DNA of 35,773 nt from Alphaproteobacteria bacterium (GCA_016869375.1 VGEH01000033.1:1-35773), one strand, 5' to 3'. Shown: positions 1 to 7,338, counted from the first letter of the stretch. Notes: a model not told the origin generated them from the letters alone. Translations and numbers: made by a program.

Positions 1-83
1 CGATGACCGCAACGACGGCACTTCAGCCGTCCATCGCCCAGTCGCCACGCTCGAACATGACCGCAATCAGGACATCGTCTCAT
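1..83 (-). CDS. IS1595-family transposase, N-terminal fragment
   Basis: The frame starts at an ATG (83-81) and runs off the left edge of the window, so only 27 residues are visible. They form a C4 zinc ribbon, with Cys at residues 4, 7, 22 and 25 in the pattern CPDCG...KCRRCGHR. This is the usual start of IS1595-type (ISXO2-like) transposases, where the ribbon precedes the DDE catalytic domain. The catalytic part lies outside the window, so the assignment rests on the ribbon alone. The frame is closed upstream by an in-frame TAG at 98-96. The gene reads in the same direction as the truncated binding-protein gene beside it, which fits an element inserted into that gene. Other zinc-ribbon proteins are possible but less likely in this context. 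Confidence 0.6.
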   Translation of the reverse strand, partial: MRRCPDCGHVRAWRLGDGRLKCRRCGH

Positions 84-88
84 TCTCT

Positions 89-107
89 GACCAGCCTAAG
101 GCTGGTC
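89..107. repeat. 8-bp inverted repeat at the insertion-sequence end
   Basis: GACCAGCC (89-96) and GGCTGGTC (100-107) form a perfect inverted repeat around a TAA centre. It sits between the transposase start and the broken binding-protein gene. It may be part of the element's end or a small hairpin limiting read-through. The exact element boundary, somewhere in about 99-130, cannot be fixed because the other end is outside the window. Confidence 0.4.
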
Positions 108-122
108 CGATTCCGTTAGGAA

Positions 123-308
123 TTACCAAAGATTATCGTAGACCATGAAAGCGTGGTTGAGCGTGATCGCAGCGGTGTTCCAGACCGGATCGAAGGATTT
201 GAGATCCGCCTGGGGGATCAGCTTCACGGTCTGTGCCTCAGCGCCGAATGCGAGGGTCGCACCGAGCGCAGTTGCGGCGAGGAGGGCGGTCAGCCTGGAT
301 CTGTTCAT
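123..308 (-). pseudogene. Truncated ABC-transporter substrate-binding protein (family 5), 5' fragment
   Basis: The 61-codon frame starts at ATG 308, with a GGAG ribosome site 7 nt upstream, and stops at TAA 125-123. It encodes a signal peptide (residues 1-25, MNRSRLTALLAATALGATLA then FGAEAQ). The mature start carries the SFDPVWNTAAITLNHAFMVY stretch typical of dipeptide/oligopeptide binding proteins (SBP_bac_5). Full proteins are about 500-530 residues, so about 90% is missing. The reading frame ends just before the insertion-sequence sequence, so the most economical explanation is disruption by that element. The rest of the gene should lie beyond the element to the left. The fragment keeps an intact start and ribosome site, so a short exported peptide could still be made. 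Confidence 0.75.
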
Positions 309-477
309 CGCTCGTCTCCGGTTGGGGATCGAAGGGAAGCCTCTGTTTTTCTTTCCTGCGATCCTAGGCACGCGCTTCCGCGAGCGGCAAGGAGGCGTCC
401 GGGACGGCGGAACGAGCGGGCTTGAACGGCTTCGCGCAATCGGGCTCTGATCACGCCAGCGACGATGGGGGCCTACG
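309..477. promoter_or_regulatory. Divergent intergenic region (promoters presumed)
   Basis: 169 bp separate the divergent starts of the truncated binding-protein gene (308, minus) and the NMT1-like gene (478, plus). It must hold promoters for both. A TTGAAC at 422-427 is the best -35-like match for the plus gene, but no good -10 follows at 17 nt. A GGGGG ribosome site lies at about 466-471 before the plus start. No operator-like repeat was recognised. Confidence 0.3.
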
Positions 478-1485
478 ATGAAGCACATGCGTTGGCTGTT
501 TGCGGTCTCGGCGATGGCCATCGGCCTCGCCCTGGCGATCCCGGCCTCGGCCCAGGACCGCGTGACCCTGCAGCTTAAATGGCTGCCGCAGGCTCAGTTC
601 GCCGGCTATTACCTGGCCCAGTCGAAGGGCTTCTATCGCGACCTCGGCCTGGAGGTGGTGCTGCTGCCCGGAGGGCCGTCGGTGCCGCCATCGGATGCGA
701 TCGCGTCCGGCGCGGCGGACGCCGTCGTCGAGTGGATGCCGGCGGCGCTCGCGGCGCGCGAGAAGGGGATTCCGCTCGTCAACATCGCGCAGATGTTCCA
801 GCGCTCGGGCATGATGCTGACGTGTCGCCGGGAAACCGGCGTCCGCGCGCCGACCGACCTCAAGGGACGCAGGCTCGGGGTGTGGTTCGCCGGCAACGAG
901 TACCCGTTCCTCGCCTGGATGAACCGCCTCAACTTCGAGGTCGCGGGCGCCTCGCCGGATGTCGTGATCATGCGGCAGGGCTTCGACGTCGACCTTCTCC
1001 TGAAGAAGCAGGCCGACTGCATCTCGACCATGACCTACAACGAGTATTGGCAGGTGATCGACGACGGGCTCAAGGCGGACGAGCTGGTCGTCTTCCCCTA
1101 TCAGGAGCTGGGCGTGGCGACGCTGGAGGACGGGATCTACACGACCGCAGCCAAGCTCGCCGACGCCCGGACCGCCGACCGGCTGGCGCGGCTGGTGGCG
1201 GGCTCGCTGCGCGGCTGGGACGAGGCGGCGAAGGCGCCGGCCCAGGCGGTCAAGGCGGTGCTCGCCGCCGGAGGGCAGGACGAGGACCATCAGACCCGCA
1301 TGCTACAGGAAGTCCTGCGGCTGATCGGAGCGGGCGAGAGAGGGGCGGGCTATCTCGACCTCGTCACCTATGACCGCACTGTCGCGACACTGCTGACCGG
1401 CGGTTCCGATCCGGTCATCTCACGGCGGCCGGAAGGCGCCTGGACGCGCGACGTCTGGGAGGCGGCGCGGAAGTACCGGAAGTGA
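478..1485 (+). CDS. ABC transporter substrate-binding protein, NMT1/THI5-like
   Basis: 335 residues. A signal peptide (about 1-25, ending PASAQ) precedes a type-2 periplasmic binding fold. The first strand LQLKWLPQAQFAGYYLAQSK is the hallmark of the NMT1/THI5-like family (ThiY, RibY, SsuA relatives). A second family segment is DLKGRRLGVWFAGNEYPFLA at about 125-144. The protein should capture a small nitrogenous solute, such as a pyrimidine, riboflavin or a thiamine precursor, in the periplasm for an ABC importer. No ATPase or permease gene accompanies it here, so the ligand and partners are unknown. The gene stands alone and ends at a strong terminator. ATG 478 is preceded by a G-rich ribosome site. 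Family confidence is high; substrate is not assigned. Confidence 0.85.
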   Translation: MKHMRWLFAVSAMAIGLALAIPASAQDRVTLQLKWLPQAQFAGYYLAQSKGFYRDLGLEVVLLPGGPSVPPSDAIASGAADAVVEWMPAALAAREKGIPLVNIAQMFQRSGMMLTCRRETGVRAPTDLKGRRLGVWFAGNEYPFLAWMNRLNFEVAGASPDVVIMRQGFDVDLLLKKQADCISTMTYNEYWQVIDDGLKADELVVFPYQELGVATLEDGIYTTAAKLADARTADRLARLVAGSLRGWDEAAKAPAQAVKAVLAAGGQDEDHQTRMLQEVLRLIGAGERGAGYLDLVTYDRTVATLLTGGSDPVISRRPEGAWTRDVWEAARKYRK

Positions 1486-1496
1486 CCGGAAACGAA

Positions 1497-1521
1497 GAAG
1501 GCGGGGACCAGCCCCGCCTTC
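1497..1521. terminator. Bidirectional hairpin terminator
   Basis: A perfect 10-bp stem, GAAGGCGGGG (1497-1506) with CCCCGCCTTC (1512-1521), has a 5-nt loop ACCAG. It lies 11 nt after the stop of the plus-strand binding-protein gene and 27 nt after the stop of the convergent minus-strand gene. The stem is GC-rich with A/T-leaning flanks, so it can serve both transcripts. Confidence 0.8.
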
Positions 1522-1548
1522 CTTGAGGTCAGCAGCAGAGAACCGACG

Positions 1549-1920
1549 TCAGTTCACGATCTGCCAGGAGCCGTCCGGGCGGAGGCAGGCGGTGCCATAG
1601 GTCGGCACCGGGCGGCCGTCGATGGTGGTGCTGCTCTGGTACTCGCGGCAGTAGTTGCCGGCGGAGTCGCGTCCCTCTCGGATCACTTGGCCCGCGGGCG
1701 GGGCGCCATAGGCAGCCGGCGCCGGCGCGTAATAGACCGGGCGCGGCGCGTAGTAGTAGGGGGCGTAGTAGGGGTAGTAGGCAGGCCCGTAGTAGTAGGG
1801 ACCGGGGAAGCCGAAGTGCAGGCTGACGCCGACGCGGCTACGGGCTTCGGCCGGTGCGGTAGCCGCAGTGGCGAACAGGGTGGCGACGGCCAAGCTCGCC
1901 AGGATCAGAATTCGGCGCAT
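1549..1920 (-). CDS. Small exported tyrosine/proline-rich protein, surface-antigen-like C-terminus
   Basis: 123 residues from ATG 1920, which has an AGAGGA ribosome site 7 nt upstream. This is better than an extended start 42 nt further up. A signal peptide (1-26, ending APAEA) is followed by a low-complexity Tyr/Pro/Ala segment (about 38-75, repeats of YYAP, PYYY). The C-terminal block has CREYQSSTTIDGRPVPTYGT and then CLRPDGSWQIVN, which resembles the end of 17-kDa surface-antigen type outer-membrane proteins of Alphaproteobacteria. The two Cys of that block could form a disulfide. The glycine-zipper part of true 17-kDa antigens is absent. A cell-envelope role is inferred; no enzymatic function is suggested. 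Confidence 0.75.
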   Translation of the reverse strand: MRRILILASLAVATLFATAATAPAEARSRVGVSLHFGFPGPYYYGPAYYPYYAPYYYAPRPVYYAPAPAAYGAPPAGQVIREGRDSAGNYCREYQSSTTIDGRPVPTYGTACLRPDGSWQIVN

Positions 1921-2041
1921 GTGCAGGTCCTCTTTCCCAGGCTGACCAATGGGTTGCCGCAACCGCGCGGCGCGCCGATGGTCGAAATGCGGTTTACTCC
2001 CATCCTTGCCACGGCGGTCCCGGAGATTTCCTGCGCGGAAT

Positions 2042-2656
2042 TCATCCGGGCCGGTCCATGGCGAAGACGTTGTCGACGACCGTGTAGTCCATATAGCCGA
2101 GTCGCGCGAGCGGTCGACAGCGGAGAATGTCGACGCGACCGTCGACGATCAGAGAGTCGTCGATATGGATGCCGACGACCTGCCCGAACACCGCGTAATT
2201 CACGCGACCGGGCGCATCGCAAGGAAGCTCGACGGTACGCAGATACCGGCACTCGAGCGCCGCCGGCGAGGCGGCGACGCGCGGCGGCTTGACCATGCGC
2301 GAGGGCGCCGTCGCCAACCCAGCATGGGCGAACTCGTCGCCGCCCGGCGGCAGCGAGGCCGAACTGGCGTTCATCGCATCGCGCAGCGCGTCGGTCGCGA
2401 GGTTGACGACGAACTCGCCGGTCGCCTCGATGTTGGCATGGCTGTCCTTGCGCACATTCTGGCGCGGCCGCATCGTCGAGCCGAAGACCACGACCGGCGG
2501 GTCGTAGGCGACCGCGTTGTAGAAGCTGTAGGGCGCGAGGTTCGGCCGCCCCTCGGCGTCGATGCTCGAGATCCACCCGATCGGCCGCGGCGCCACGAGC
2601 GCCTTGAATGGATCGTGTGGCAGGCCGTGATCGCGAAGGGCCGGCTGGTAGAACAT
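2042..2656 (-). CDS. Flavin reductase-like (FMN-binding split barrel) protein
   Basis: 204 residues. The N-terminal half has the flavin-reductase signature LVAPRPIGWISSIDAEGRPN followed by LAPYSFYNAVAYDPP. These form the FMN pocket of the flavin_reduct / PF01613 split barrel. GEFVVNLAT (about 80-90) is also typical. Such proteins bind FMN and reduce it, or act as stand-alone oxidoreductases. The start ATG (2656) directly follows the TGA of the upstream GNAT gene, so the two are translationally coupled. This makes it the last gene of the pseB-hisH-hisF-GNAT operon. Whether it acts on the sugar or is a passenger cannot be told from the sequence. Confidence 0.85.
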   Translation of the reverse strand: MFYQPALRDHGLPHDPFKALVAPRPIGWISSIDAEGRPNLAPYSFYNAVAYDPPVVVFGSTMRPRQNVRKDSHANIEATGEFVVNLATDALRDAMNASSASLPPGGDEFAHAGLATAPSRMVKPPRVAASPAALECRYLRTVELPCDAPGRVNYAVFGQVVGIHIDDSLIVDGRVDILRCRPLARLGYMDYTVVDNVFAMDRPG

Positions 2657-3202
2657 TCAGGACCTCTCGGTTGGACGAATGCAGCCAAGGCGAATATCGG
2701 CGACCCAGCGCCCCTCGACGAGGAAATGCTGGGGCAGTCGCGCCTCCTCGACATAGCCGGCGGCGACGAAGGCCTTGAGCGAGGCCAGGTTCGGTTCGTG
2801 CACGCCGGCGGTGATCCGGTGCAGGTCGAGCGTCTCGAAGGCATAGCGCGTCGCCGCGGCGATCGCTTCGCGACCAAGACCCATACCGCGGCAATCGGCT
2901 TCGCCGATCAAGAGGCCGATCTCCGCCCGGCGGTTGGGCCAGTCGATCGGGCCGAGCTTGAGATTGCCGACGTGACGATGATTGGAGCGAAGATGTATCC
3001 CGAGGAGCAAGGTCGAGGGGCTGGCGATGGCATCGGCGACATAGGTGCGTAGGCTGTCCTCCGAGTGAGTCAGATGACGTGCTTCGAGCAAGCGCGTCAG
3101 GGAGGTATCCGAAAGCCAGCGCAGGTAAAGCCCGGCTGCCGCCTCGCTCTCGAGAGTCTCGAGCACCAGGCGCGGGGTGACGATGCGGTCGGCGAGCCGC
3201 AT
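2657..3202 (-). CDS. GNAT N-acetyltransferase (RimJ/RimL type), candidate PseH
   Basis: 181 residues from ATG 3202, 4 nt after the hisF stop; an upstream in-frame start would overlap hisF. Acetyltransf_3 features run in order: an N-terminal TPRLVLETL strand, NHRHVGNLKLGPID, and the acetyl-CoA loop (V)CRGMGLGREA, followed by LHRITAGVHEPNLASLKAF. RimL-type GNATs in such loci can be PseH, which acetylates the 4-amino group of the UDP-sugar made by PseB and an aminotransferase. Position in the pseB operon supports this, and no other GNAT is found inside the sugar locus. Substrate is inferred. Other amino-sugar acyl acceptors are possible. Confidence 0.75.
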   Translation of the reverse strand: MRLADRIVTPRLVLETLESEAAAGLYLRWLSDTSLTRLLEARHLTHSEDSLRTYVADAIASPSTLLLGIHLRSNHRHVGNLKLGPIDWPNRRAEIGLLIGEADCRGMGLGREAIAAATRYAFETLDLHRITAGVHEPNLASLKAFVAAGYVEEARLPQHFLVEGRWVADIRLGCIRPTERS

Positions 3203-3206
3203 GGCC

Positions 3207-3974
3207 CTAGGCCTTTCCCATCCGTCGGACGGCATGCCCGCGCGAGGCCAGGTACTCCTTGATCTTGAAGATGTTGTTGTCGGAGAAGGTCACCATCGTG
3301 CCGATGGCGAGCGCCTCGACGCCATGCGCGAACGCAGCGTCCAGATGCGACAGCACGCCGGCGCCGCCTTCGATCACGACCGGGACGTCGACTGCGCCGG
3401 CAGCGGAGTCGTGAAGCGCGAGATCGAGTCCGGTCCTGGTTCCTTCCCGGCTCACGGCGCAGATTCGGATCTCGCCGGCGCCGCGCGCGACCACCTCGGT
3501 CGTCCAATGCTGCCAGGTCATGCCGGGATGCCGAGCGGCGGAGCGATGGTCGTAGAGGAACGTCGTCCCGTCGCCTTCCACGACGTCTATGCCGACGACG
3601 ACGGCCTGGCTGCCGAACCGGCGGGCCAGTTCGTCCACCAGCGCGGGCCGGTCGATCGCGCCCGAGGTCACCATGATCTTGTCGGCGCCGCGTTCGAGGC
3701 AGGCGGCGGCGATGTCGGTCGAAACGATGCCGCCGCCGATGGTCAGCGGCACGTTGCAGTCCGTGGCGACGGCCGATATTCCCTCGATATCGGGCAGGCG
3801 ACGATCGCGCGCTGCATCGATATCGGCCAGCACGATCTCATCGATGCCCTGCGCGGCAAGCATCCGGACGGTCGCTTTCGGATCTCCGGCATCGCGATAG
3901 GTAGCGAAGTGCGTGCCCTTGACCAGACGATCCTTGCGCAGGAGCAGGCTGGCGATCACCCGCTTGAACGGCAT
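3207..3974 (-). CDS. hisF: HisF-like cyclase subunit of a sugar amidotransferase (LPS/flagellin type)
   Basis: 255 residues, a (beta-alpha)8 barrel of the HisF family, starting at ATG 3974, which overlaps the hisH stop as TGATG. Phosphate-loop features are kept (LTIGGGI near 80, EGGAGVLSH near 200). The first strand reads VIASLLLRKDRLVKG, so the catalytic Asp11 of histidine-pathway HisF is Leu here, while the Asp of GIDVVEGDG is kept. As I recall, loss of Asp11 is a mark of HisF2/WbuZ proteins that pass ammonia to a PseA/WbpG-type amidotransferase and do not make imidazole glycerol phosphate. The matching amidotransferase is at 12587-13768. A role in forming the acetamidino group is inferred from this combination. 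Confidence 0.85.
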   Translation of the reverse strand: MPFKRVIASLLLRKDRLVKGTHFATYRDAGDPKATVRMLAAQGIDEIVLADIDAARDRRLPDIEGISAVATDCNVPLTIGGGIVSTDIAAACLERGADKIMVTSGAIDRPALVDELARRFGSQAVVVGIDVVEGDGTTFLYDHRSAARHPGMTWQHWTTEVVARGAGEIRICAVSREGTRTGLDLALHDSAAGAVDVPVVIEGGAGVLSHLDAAFAHGVEALAIGTMVTFSDNNIFKIKEYLASRGHAVRRMGKA

Positions 3975-4609
3975 CAGGGCGACCAATCGAGAAAGGCCTC
4001 GATGAGCCGCTGGCCGTTCATATGGCTTCGTTCGGGATGGAACTGTGTCCCGAAGACGGTATCGAAGCGAAGCGCGGCGACGATCTCGGCGCCGAGATCG
4101 ATGGTTGCCGCGATGGCATCCCGGCGAGGCGTCGCTACGGTGAAGGAGTGGCAGAAGAAGTAGGTCGGGGCGCCTCGGACCTTGCCGAGGACGTTGGCCA
4201 GGGACGGGGTGGGCGAGACGGTCGTCCAGCCCATATGCGGCACGCGGGTGGATTTGGCGAGGAGCTCGCGGAGCGGAACGACCTCGCCCGGGATCCAGCC
4301 GAGACCGGCGGTGTCGCCATGCTCGCGCAGCCGTTCCAAGAGCACCTGCATCCCGACGCAGATCGCAAGCATCGGATGCCCCTGGCGGCGCACGCGGTCG
4401 GTCAGGGCCTCGCCGATGCCGGTCGACTTCAGGTGAGCCGCGGCATGCGCCGCCGATCCGACGCCGGGCAGCACCAGGCGATCGGCCGCCCGCACCTCTT
4501 CCGGTGTCTTCACGATCCTGGGCTTGGCTCCGGCGGCGCGGAAAGCGTTGACGACGGATGCCAGGTTGTTGGCGCCGCAATCGACGATGTGGGCTTCGGC
4601 GCCTGCCAC
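3974..4609 (-). CDS. hisH: HisH-like glutamine amidotransferase subunit (sugar amidination)
   Basis: 211 residues if read from GTG 4609, which lies 8 nt after the pseB stop with an AGGA site 6 nt upstream. A longer version would overlap pseB by 40 nt. It is a class-I glutaminase. The nucleophile Cys84 lies in LAICVGMQVL and the His191/Glu193 pair in FGTQFHPERS, so the triad is intact. It should hydrolyse glutamine and channel ammonia into the HisF-like partner encoded immediately downstream. In this context the acceptor is probably a nonulosonic-acid N-acetyl group converted to acetamidino by the PseA-like protein. No other histidine genes are nearby. Confidence 0.85.
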   Translation of the reverse strand: MAGAEAHIVDCGANNLASVVNAFRAAGAKPRIVKTPEEVRAADRLVLPGVGSAAHAAAHLKSTGIGEALTDRVRRQGHPMLAICVGMQVLLERLREHGDTAGLGWIPGEVVPLRELLAKSTRVPHMGWTTVSPTPSLANVLGKVRGAPTYFFCHSFTVATPRRDAIAATIDLGAEIVAALRFDTVFGTQFHPERSHMNGQRLIEAFLDWSP

Positions 4610-4617
4610 GATCGGTC

Positions 4618-5631
4618 CTAGGCGACCATCTTCGCCAGCATGGCGCTGTCGAGCCATTCGGTATTGGTGTTGCTGGCGTAGCTGAATCCCTCGGCGACGA
4701 GCTTGCCCCCTGGTGCGCGTTCGATCTTGGGGGTCCAGGGCGCGATGTCTGGATAGACCACGTAGCAGTCATCGTACTCCACGGTCGAGAAGCACTCGCC
4801 GTCGGCGGTCAGGCTCTCGTGCAGCTTCTCGCCGGGACGAATGCCGACAACGCGGTGCGGCAGCTTCGGCGCCATGGCTGCGGCGAGATCGACGACGCGC
4901 ATGCTCGGGATCTTCGGCACGAAGACCTCTCCGCCTTGCATCGTCATGAGCGAGGAGAGAACGAAGTCGACGCCGCGATCGAGCGTGATCCAGAAGCGGG
5001 TCATCCTCGGATCGGTGATCGGCAGGCTGTCCGCTCCCTCCCGGATCAGGCGCTGAAAGACCTGAACGACGCTGCCGCGCGAGCCGAGCACATTACCGTA
5101 GCGGACGCTCGAGAAGGTGGTGCCGCCGGTTCCGCTCAGGCTGTTCGCAGCCGAGACGATCTTCTCGGCGGCAAGCTTGCTGGCGCCATAGAGGTTGATC
5201 GGGCTCACGGCCTTGTCGGTCGAAAGCGCGACGACGCGCTTCACCCCGGCGGCGAGAGCCGCGTCGACGACGTTCTCGGCGCCATGGATGTTGGTGCGCA
5301 CGCACTCGAAAGGGTTGTATTCGGCGGTCGGCACGATCTTCATCGCGGCCGCGTGGATGACGACGTCGATGCCGCGCATGGCGCGCGCCAGGCGGTCGCG
5401 GTCGCGAACGTCGCCGATGAAGTAGCGCAGGCAGTCGAAATGAGTCGGCGAAAGCTCGTCGGCCATTTCCGCCTGCTTCATCTCGTCGCGGCTGAAGATG
5501 ACCAAGCGCCGAGGATTGTATCGGGACAGAATGGTCCGGACGCAGACCCGGCCGAACGACCCGGTCCCGCCGGTGATCAGGATGCCAAGACCGTCGAGCG
5601 TGGAAAGCGGGGGCACGCGCAATTCTCGCAA
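4618..5631 (-). CDS. pseB: UDP-N-acetylglucosamine 4,6-dehydratase (inverting)
   Basis: 337 residues, an extended SDR. GGTGSFG (21-27) binds NADP. STDK (Asp139-Lys140) and Tyr148 (YGASK) have the same spacing as the Asp132/Lys133/Tyr141 triad of Helicobacter FlaA1/PseB. AAAMKIVPTAEYNPFECVRT is the family's substrate segment. PseB dehydrates and C5-epimerises UDP-GlcNAc, the first step to pseudaminic acid; retaining homologues lead to legionaminic acid and are membrane-bound or longer. The start is uncertain. The longest frame begins at TTG 5631; TTG 5622 and GTG 5616 also fit, and none has a strong ribosome site. The gene heads the minus-strand operon to hisH, hisF, GNAT and flavin reductase, divergent from the cytidylyltransferase. 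Confidence 0.9.
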   Translation of the reverse strand: MRELRVPPLSTLDGLGILITGGTGSFGRVCVRTILSRYNPRRLVIFSRDEMKQAEMADELSPTHFDCLRYFIGDVRDRDRLARAMRGIDVVIHAAAMKIVPTAEYNPFECVRTNIHGAENVVDAALAAGVKRVVALSTDKAVSPINLYGASKLAAEKIVSAANSLSGTGGTTFSSVRYGNVLGSRGSVVQVFQRLIREGADSLPITDPRMTRFWITLDRGVDFVLSSLMTMQGGEVFVPKIPSMRVVDLAAAMAPKLPHRVVGIRPGEKLHESLTADGECFSTVEYDDCYVVYPDIAPWTPKIERAPGGKLVAEGFSYASNTNTEWLDSAMLAKMVA

Positions 5632-5644
5632 CTATTGAAGGAGG

Positions 5645-5683
5645 CTGGACACACCGTTAAGAGGACAGCTCCCTCTTGTCCAG
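5645..5683. promoter_or_regulatory. Bulged palindrome between divergent pseB and spsF-like genes
   Basis: The 76-bp divergent gap holds CTGGAC (5645-5650), 8 unpaired bases, AAGAGG (5659-5664), a 7-nt spacer, then CCTCTTGTCCAG (5672-5683), the exact complement of both left blocks. Read another way, the pentamer GGACA occurs at 5647 and 5663 and inverted (TGTCC) at 5677. It is well placed for an operator controlling both operons. No regulator gene is in the window, so its function is inferred. Confidence 0.4.
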
Positions 5684-5707
5684 ACTGTTACGAAGGCTGG
5701 TTTTAGC

Positions 5708-6472
5708 ATGACGGTCGTCGCCATTATCCAGGCCCGCATGGGGTCGACTCGCCTGCCGGGAAAGGTCCTCGCCGAACTGGGGCCTAAGCCCGTTCTGCAA
5801 TGGGTGGTGGAGGCCAGCCGGTCGATCCCCGGAAACGGCGCCGTCGTCGTCGCTACCTCGACCGCGCAGGCCGATGACGCCATCGCATCCTGGTGCGGGG
5901 AGAGGGGTATCCCGGTCTTTCGCGGCCATGAGGACGATGTGCTCGACCGGTTCGCCGGGGCGGCGCGCGAGGTCGGGGCGGATGTGATCCTCAGGGTCAC
6001 GGCCGATTGTCCTCTCCTCGATCCGGACGAGGCCGGGAAGGTCCTCGCGGCGGTCGTGGACGGGCGGGCAGACTATGCCTGCAACAACGAGCCGCCGAGC
6101 TATCCCGACGGTCTCGACTGCGAGGCCTTCACCCGGCAGGCGCTCGAGGCGGCATCCGAGCGCGCGCGGCGTCCGAGCGAGCGGGAGCATGTCACCCTCT
6201 TCATCAGGGACCCGGCGAATCGTTTCCGCATCGAGCGCCTTCGCTGTCCGCTCGGCGAGCTCGGTGATGAGCGCTGGACCCTGGACAATCCGGAGGATCT
6301 CGCGTTCCTGCGGGCGGTGGTTCGCTCTCTCCCTTCCGATCGTCCGCCGCGCCTCGCCGAGGTGCTTGCCGTCCTCGACCGGTCGCCCGAGCTTCGCCAG
6401 CTCAATCGCGGCATCGCCCGGAACGAGGGGCTCGCTCGATCGCTTGCGCGCGACCGCGCGGCCGGCTTCTAG
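5708..6472 (+). CDS. SpsF-type cytidylyltransferase (probable CMP-nonulosonate synthetase)
   Basis: 254 residues. The N-terminus VVAIIQARMGSTRLPGKVL is the NTP-binding signature of the CMP-Kdo/NeuA-like nucleotidyltransferase fold, COG1861 (SpsF). Asp-rich metal/nucleotide segments follow, including RVTADCPLLDPD at about 97-108 and the family motif RWTLDNPEDL near 195. PseF and NeuA do the equivalent job, activating the nine-carbon sugar with CTP, and no other cytidylyltransferase is in the locus. SpsF proteins are commonly found with PseG-like, NeuB-like and class-III aminotransferase genes, as here. Substrate choice is inferred. It is the first gene of a plus-strand run that continues to the PseG-like gene at 11532. 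Confidence 0.8.
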   Translation: MTVVAIIQARMGSTRLPGKVLAELGPKPVLQWVVEASRSIPGNGAVVVATSTAQADDAIASWCGERGIPVFRGHEDDVLDRFAGAAREVGADVILRVTADCPLLDPDEAGKVLAAVVDGRADYACNNEPPSYPDGLDCEAFTRQALEAASERARRPSEREHVTLFIRDPANRFRIERLRCPLGELGDERWTLDNPEDLAFLRAVVRSLPSDRPPRLAEVLAVLDRSPELRQLNRGIARNEGLARSLARDRAAGF

Positions 6473-6474
6473 CG

Positions 6475-7338
6475 ATGCGCTTTCTCGTTCTCGGAGGGAC
6501 CGGCCTGGTCGGCCAGGCGGTGGCGGCCGAGGCCCGGGTGCGCGGACACGACGCTCTCGCCGCGGCTCGGCGCGGGACGGCCCTTGCCCTGGATGCGACC
6601 GACAGCGACGCGCTTCGCCTCGCGGTGCGGACGCATCGGCCCGAGATCGTCTTCAACTGTATCAACTTCGGATCGATCGAGGCCTGCGCGGCGCGTCCCG
6701 AGGACGCCCACCGGGTCAATGCCGGGATCAACGGCGTGCTTGCCGAGGCCTGCGAAGAGATGGGCGCGGCTCTGGTCGCCATCGGCACCGACCACTACTT
6801 CACCGGCGATGGCGACGCGAAGCACGGCGAGGAAGCCGCCGTCGCGCTGGTCAACGACTATGCGAAATCCAAGCACGCGGGAGAGCGCCTAGCCCTCGCC
6901 TATGCCAGGAGTCTCGTCGTCAGGACCAACGTCACCGGCTTTCGCGGCTGGGCCGATGGCCAGACCTTCATCGAATGGGCTTTGGCGGGCCTGCGAGCAG
7001 GGCGTCCGATGACGCTCTTCGACGACTACTACTGCTCGACCCTGGATGCGGGGAGCCTGGCGGCGGCGGCGATCGACCTCGTCGAGCGCGGGGCGCGCGG
7101 CGTGTTCAACGTCGCCTGCCGCGACGTTGCTTCGAAGCAGCGCTTCGTGATGGCCTTCGCTGAGCGCCTCTCGGCGCAGACCCGGGCGCTCGCCACGGGC
7201 TCTGTGAGGTCACTGCCGGTCAGGCGGGCGGAGAGCACCGGCCTCGACGTAGGCAAGGCGGAGAAGGCGTTGGGCCGGGCGCTGCCGAGCTTCGACCAGG
7301 CGGTCGACACGCTGGCGCGACTCGCCAAGGATGCGTGA
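6475..7338 (+). CDS. RmlD-like NAD(P)-dependent sugar reductase
   Basis: 287 residues, an extended SDR of the RmlD (dTDP-4-dehydrorhamnose reductase) type. GGTGLVG (7-13) is the dinucleotide loop. TDHYFTGDG (105-113) carries the active-site Thr, and YAKSK (129-133) gives the Tyr/Lys pair. RTNVTGF (about 148-154) is typical of the family. It starts 2 nt after the cytidylyltransferase stop and is certainly co-transcribed. It probably reduces a keto group on a nucleotide sugar or on the nonulosonic acid. Canonical pseudaminic acid synthesis needs no such enzyme, so it points to an extra tailoring or epimerising step. Substrate unknown. Confidence 0.8.
   Translation: MRFLVLGGTGLVGQAVAAEARVRGHDALAAARRGTALALDATDSDALRLAVRTHRPEIVFNCINFGSIEACAARPEDAHRVNAGINGVLAEACEEMGAALVAIGTDHYFTGDGDAKHGEEAAVALVNDYAKSKHAGERLALAYARSLVVRTNVTGFRGWADGQTFIEWALAGLRAGRPMTLFDDYYCSTLDAGSLAAAAIDLVERGARGVFNVACRDVASKQRFVMAFAERLSAQTRALATGSVRSLPVRRAESTGLDVGKAEKALGRALPSFDQAVDTLARLAKDA

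Noticed and set aside
1921..2041. Terminator hairpin after the flavin reductase (GGTTG-CCG-CAACC, 1952-1964)
   Set aside because: The stem is only 5 bp with no T-run, too weak to call.
3207..4609. HisH/HisF as histidine biosynthesis genes
   Set aside because: HisF lacks Asp11, other his genes are absent and a PseA/WbpG partner is present, so the sugar-amidination version fits better.
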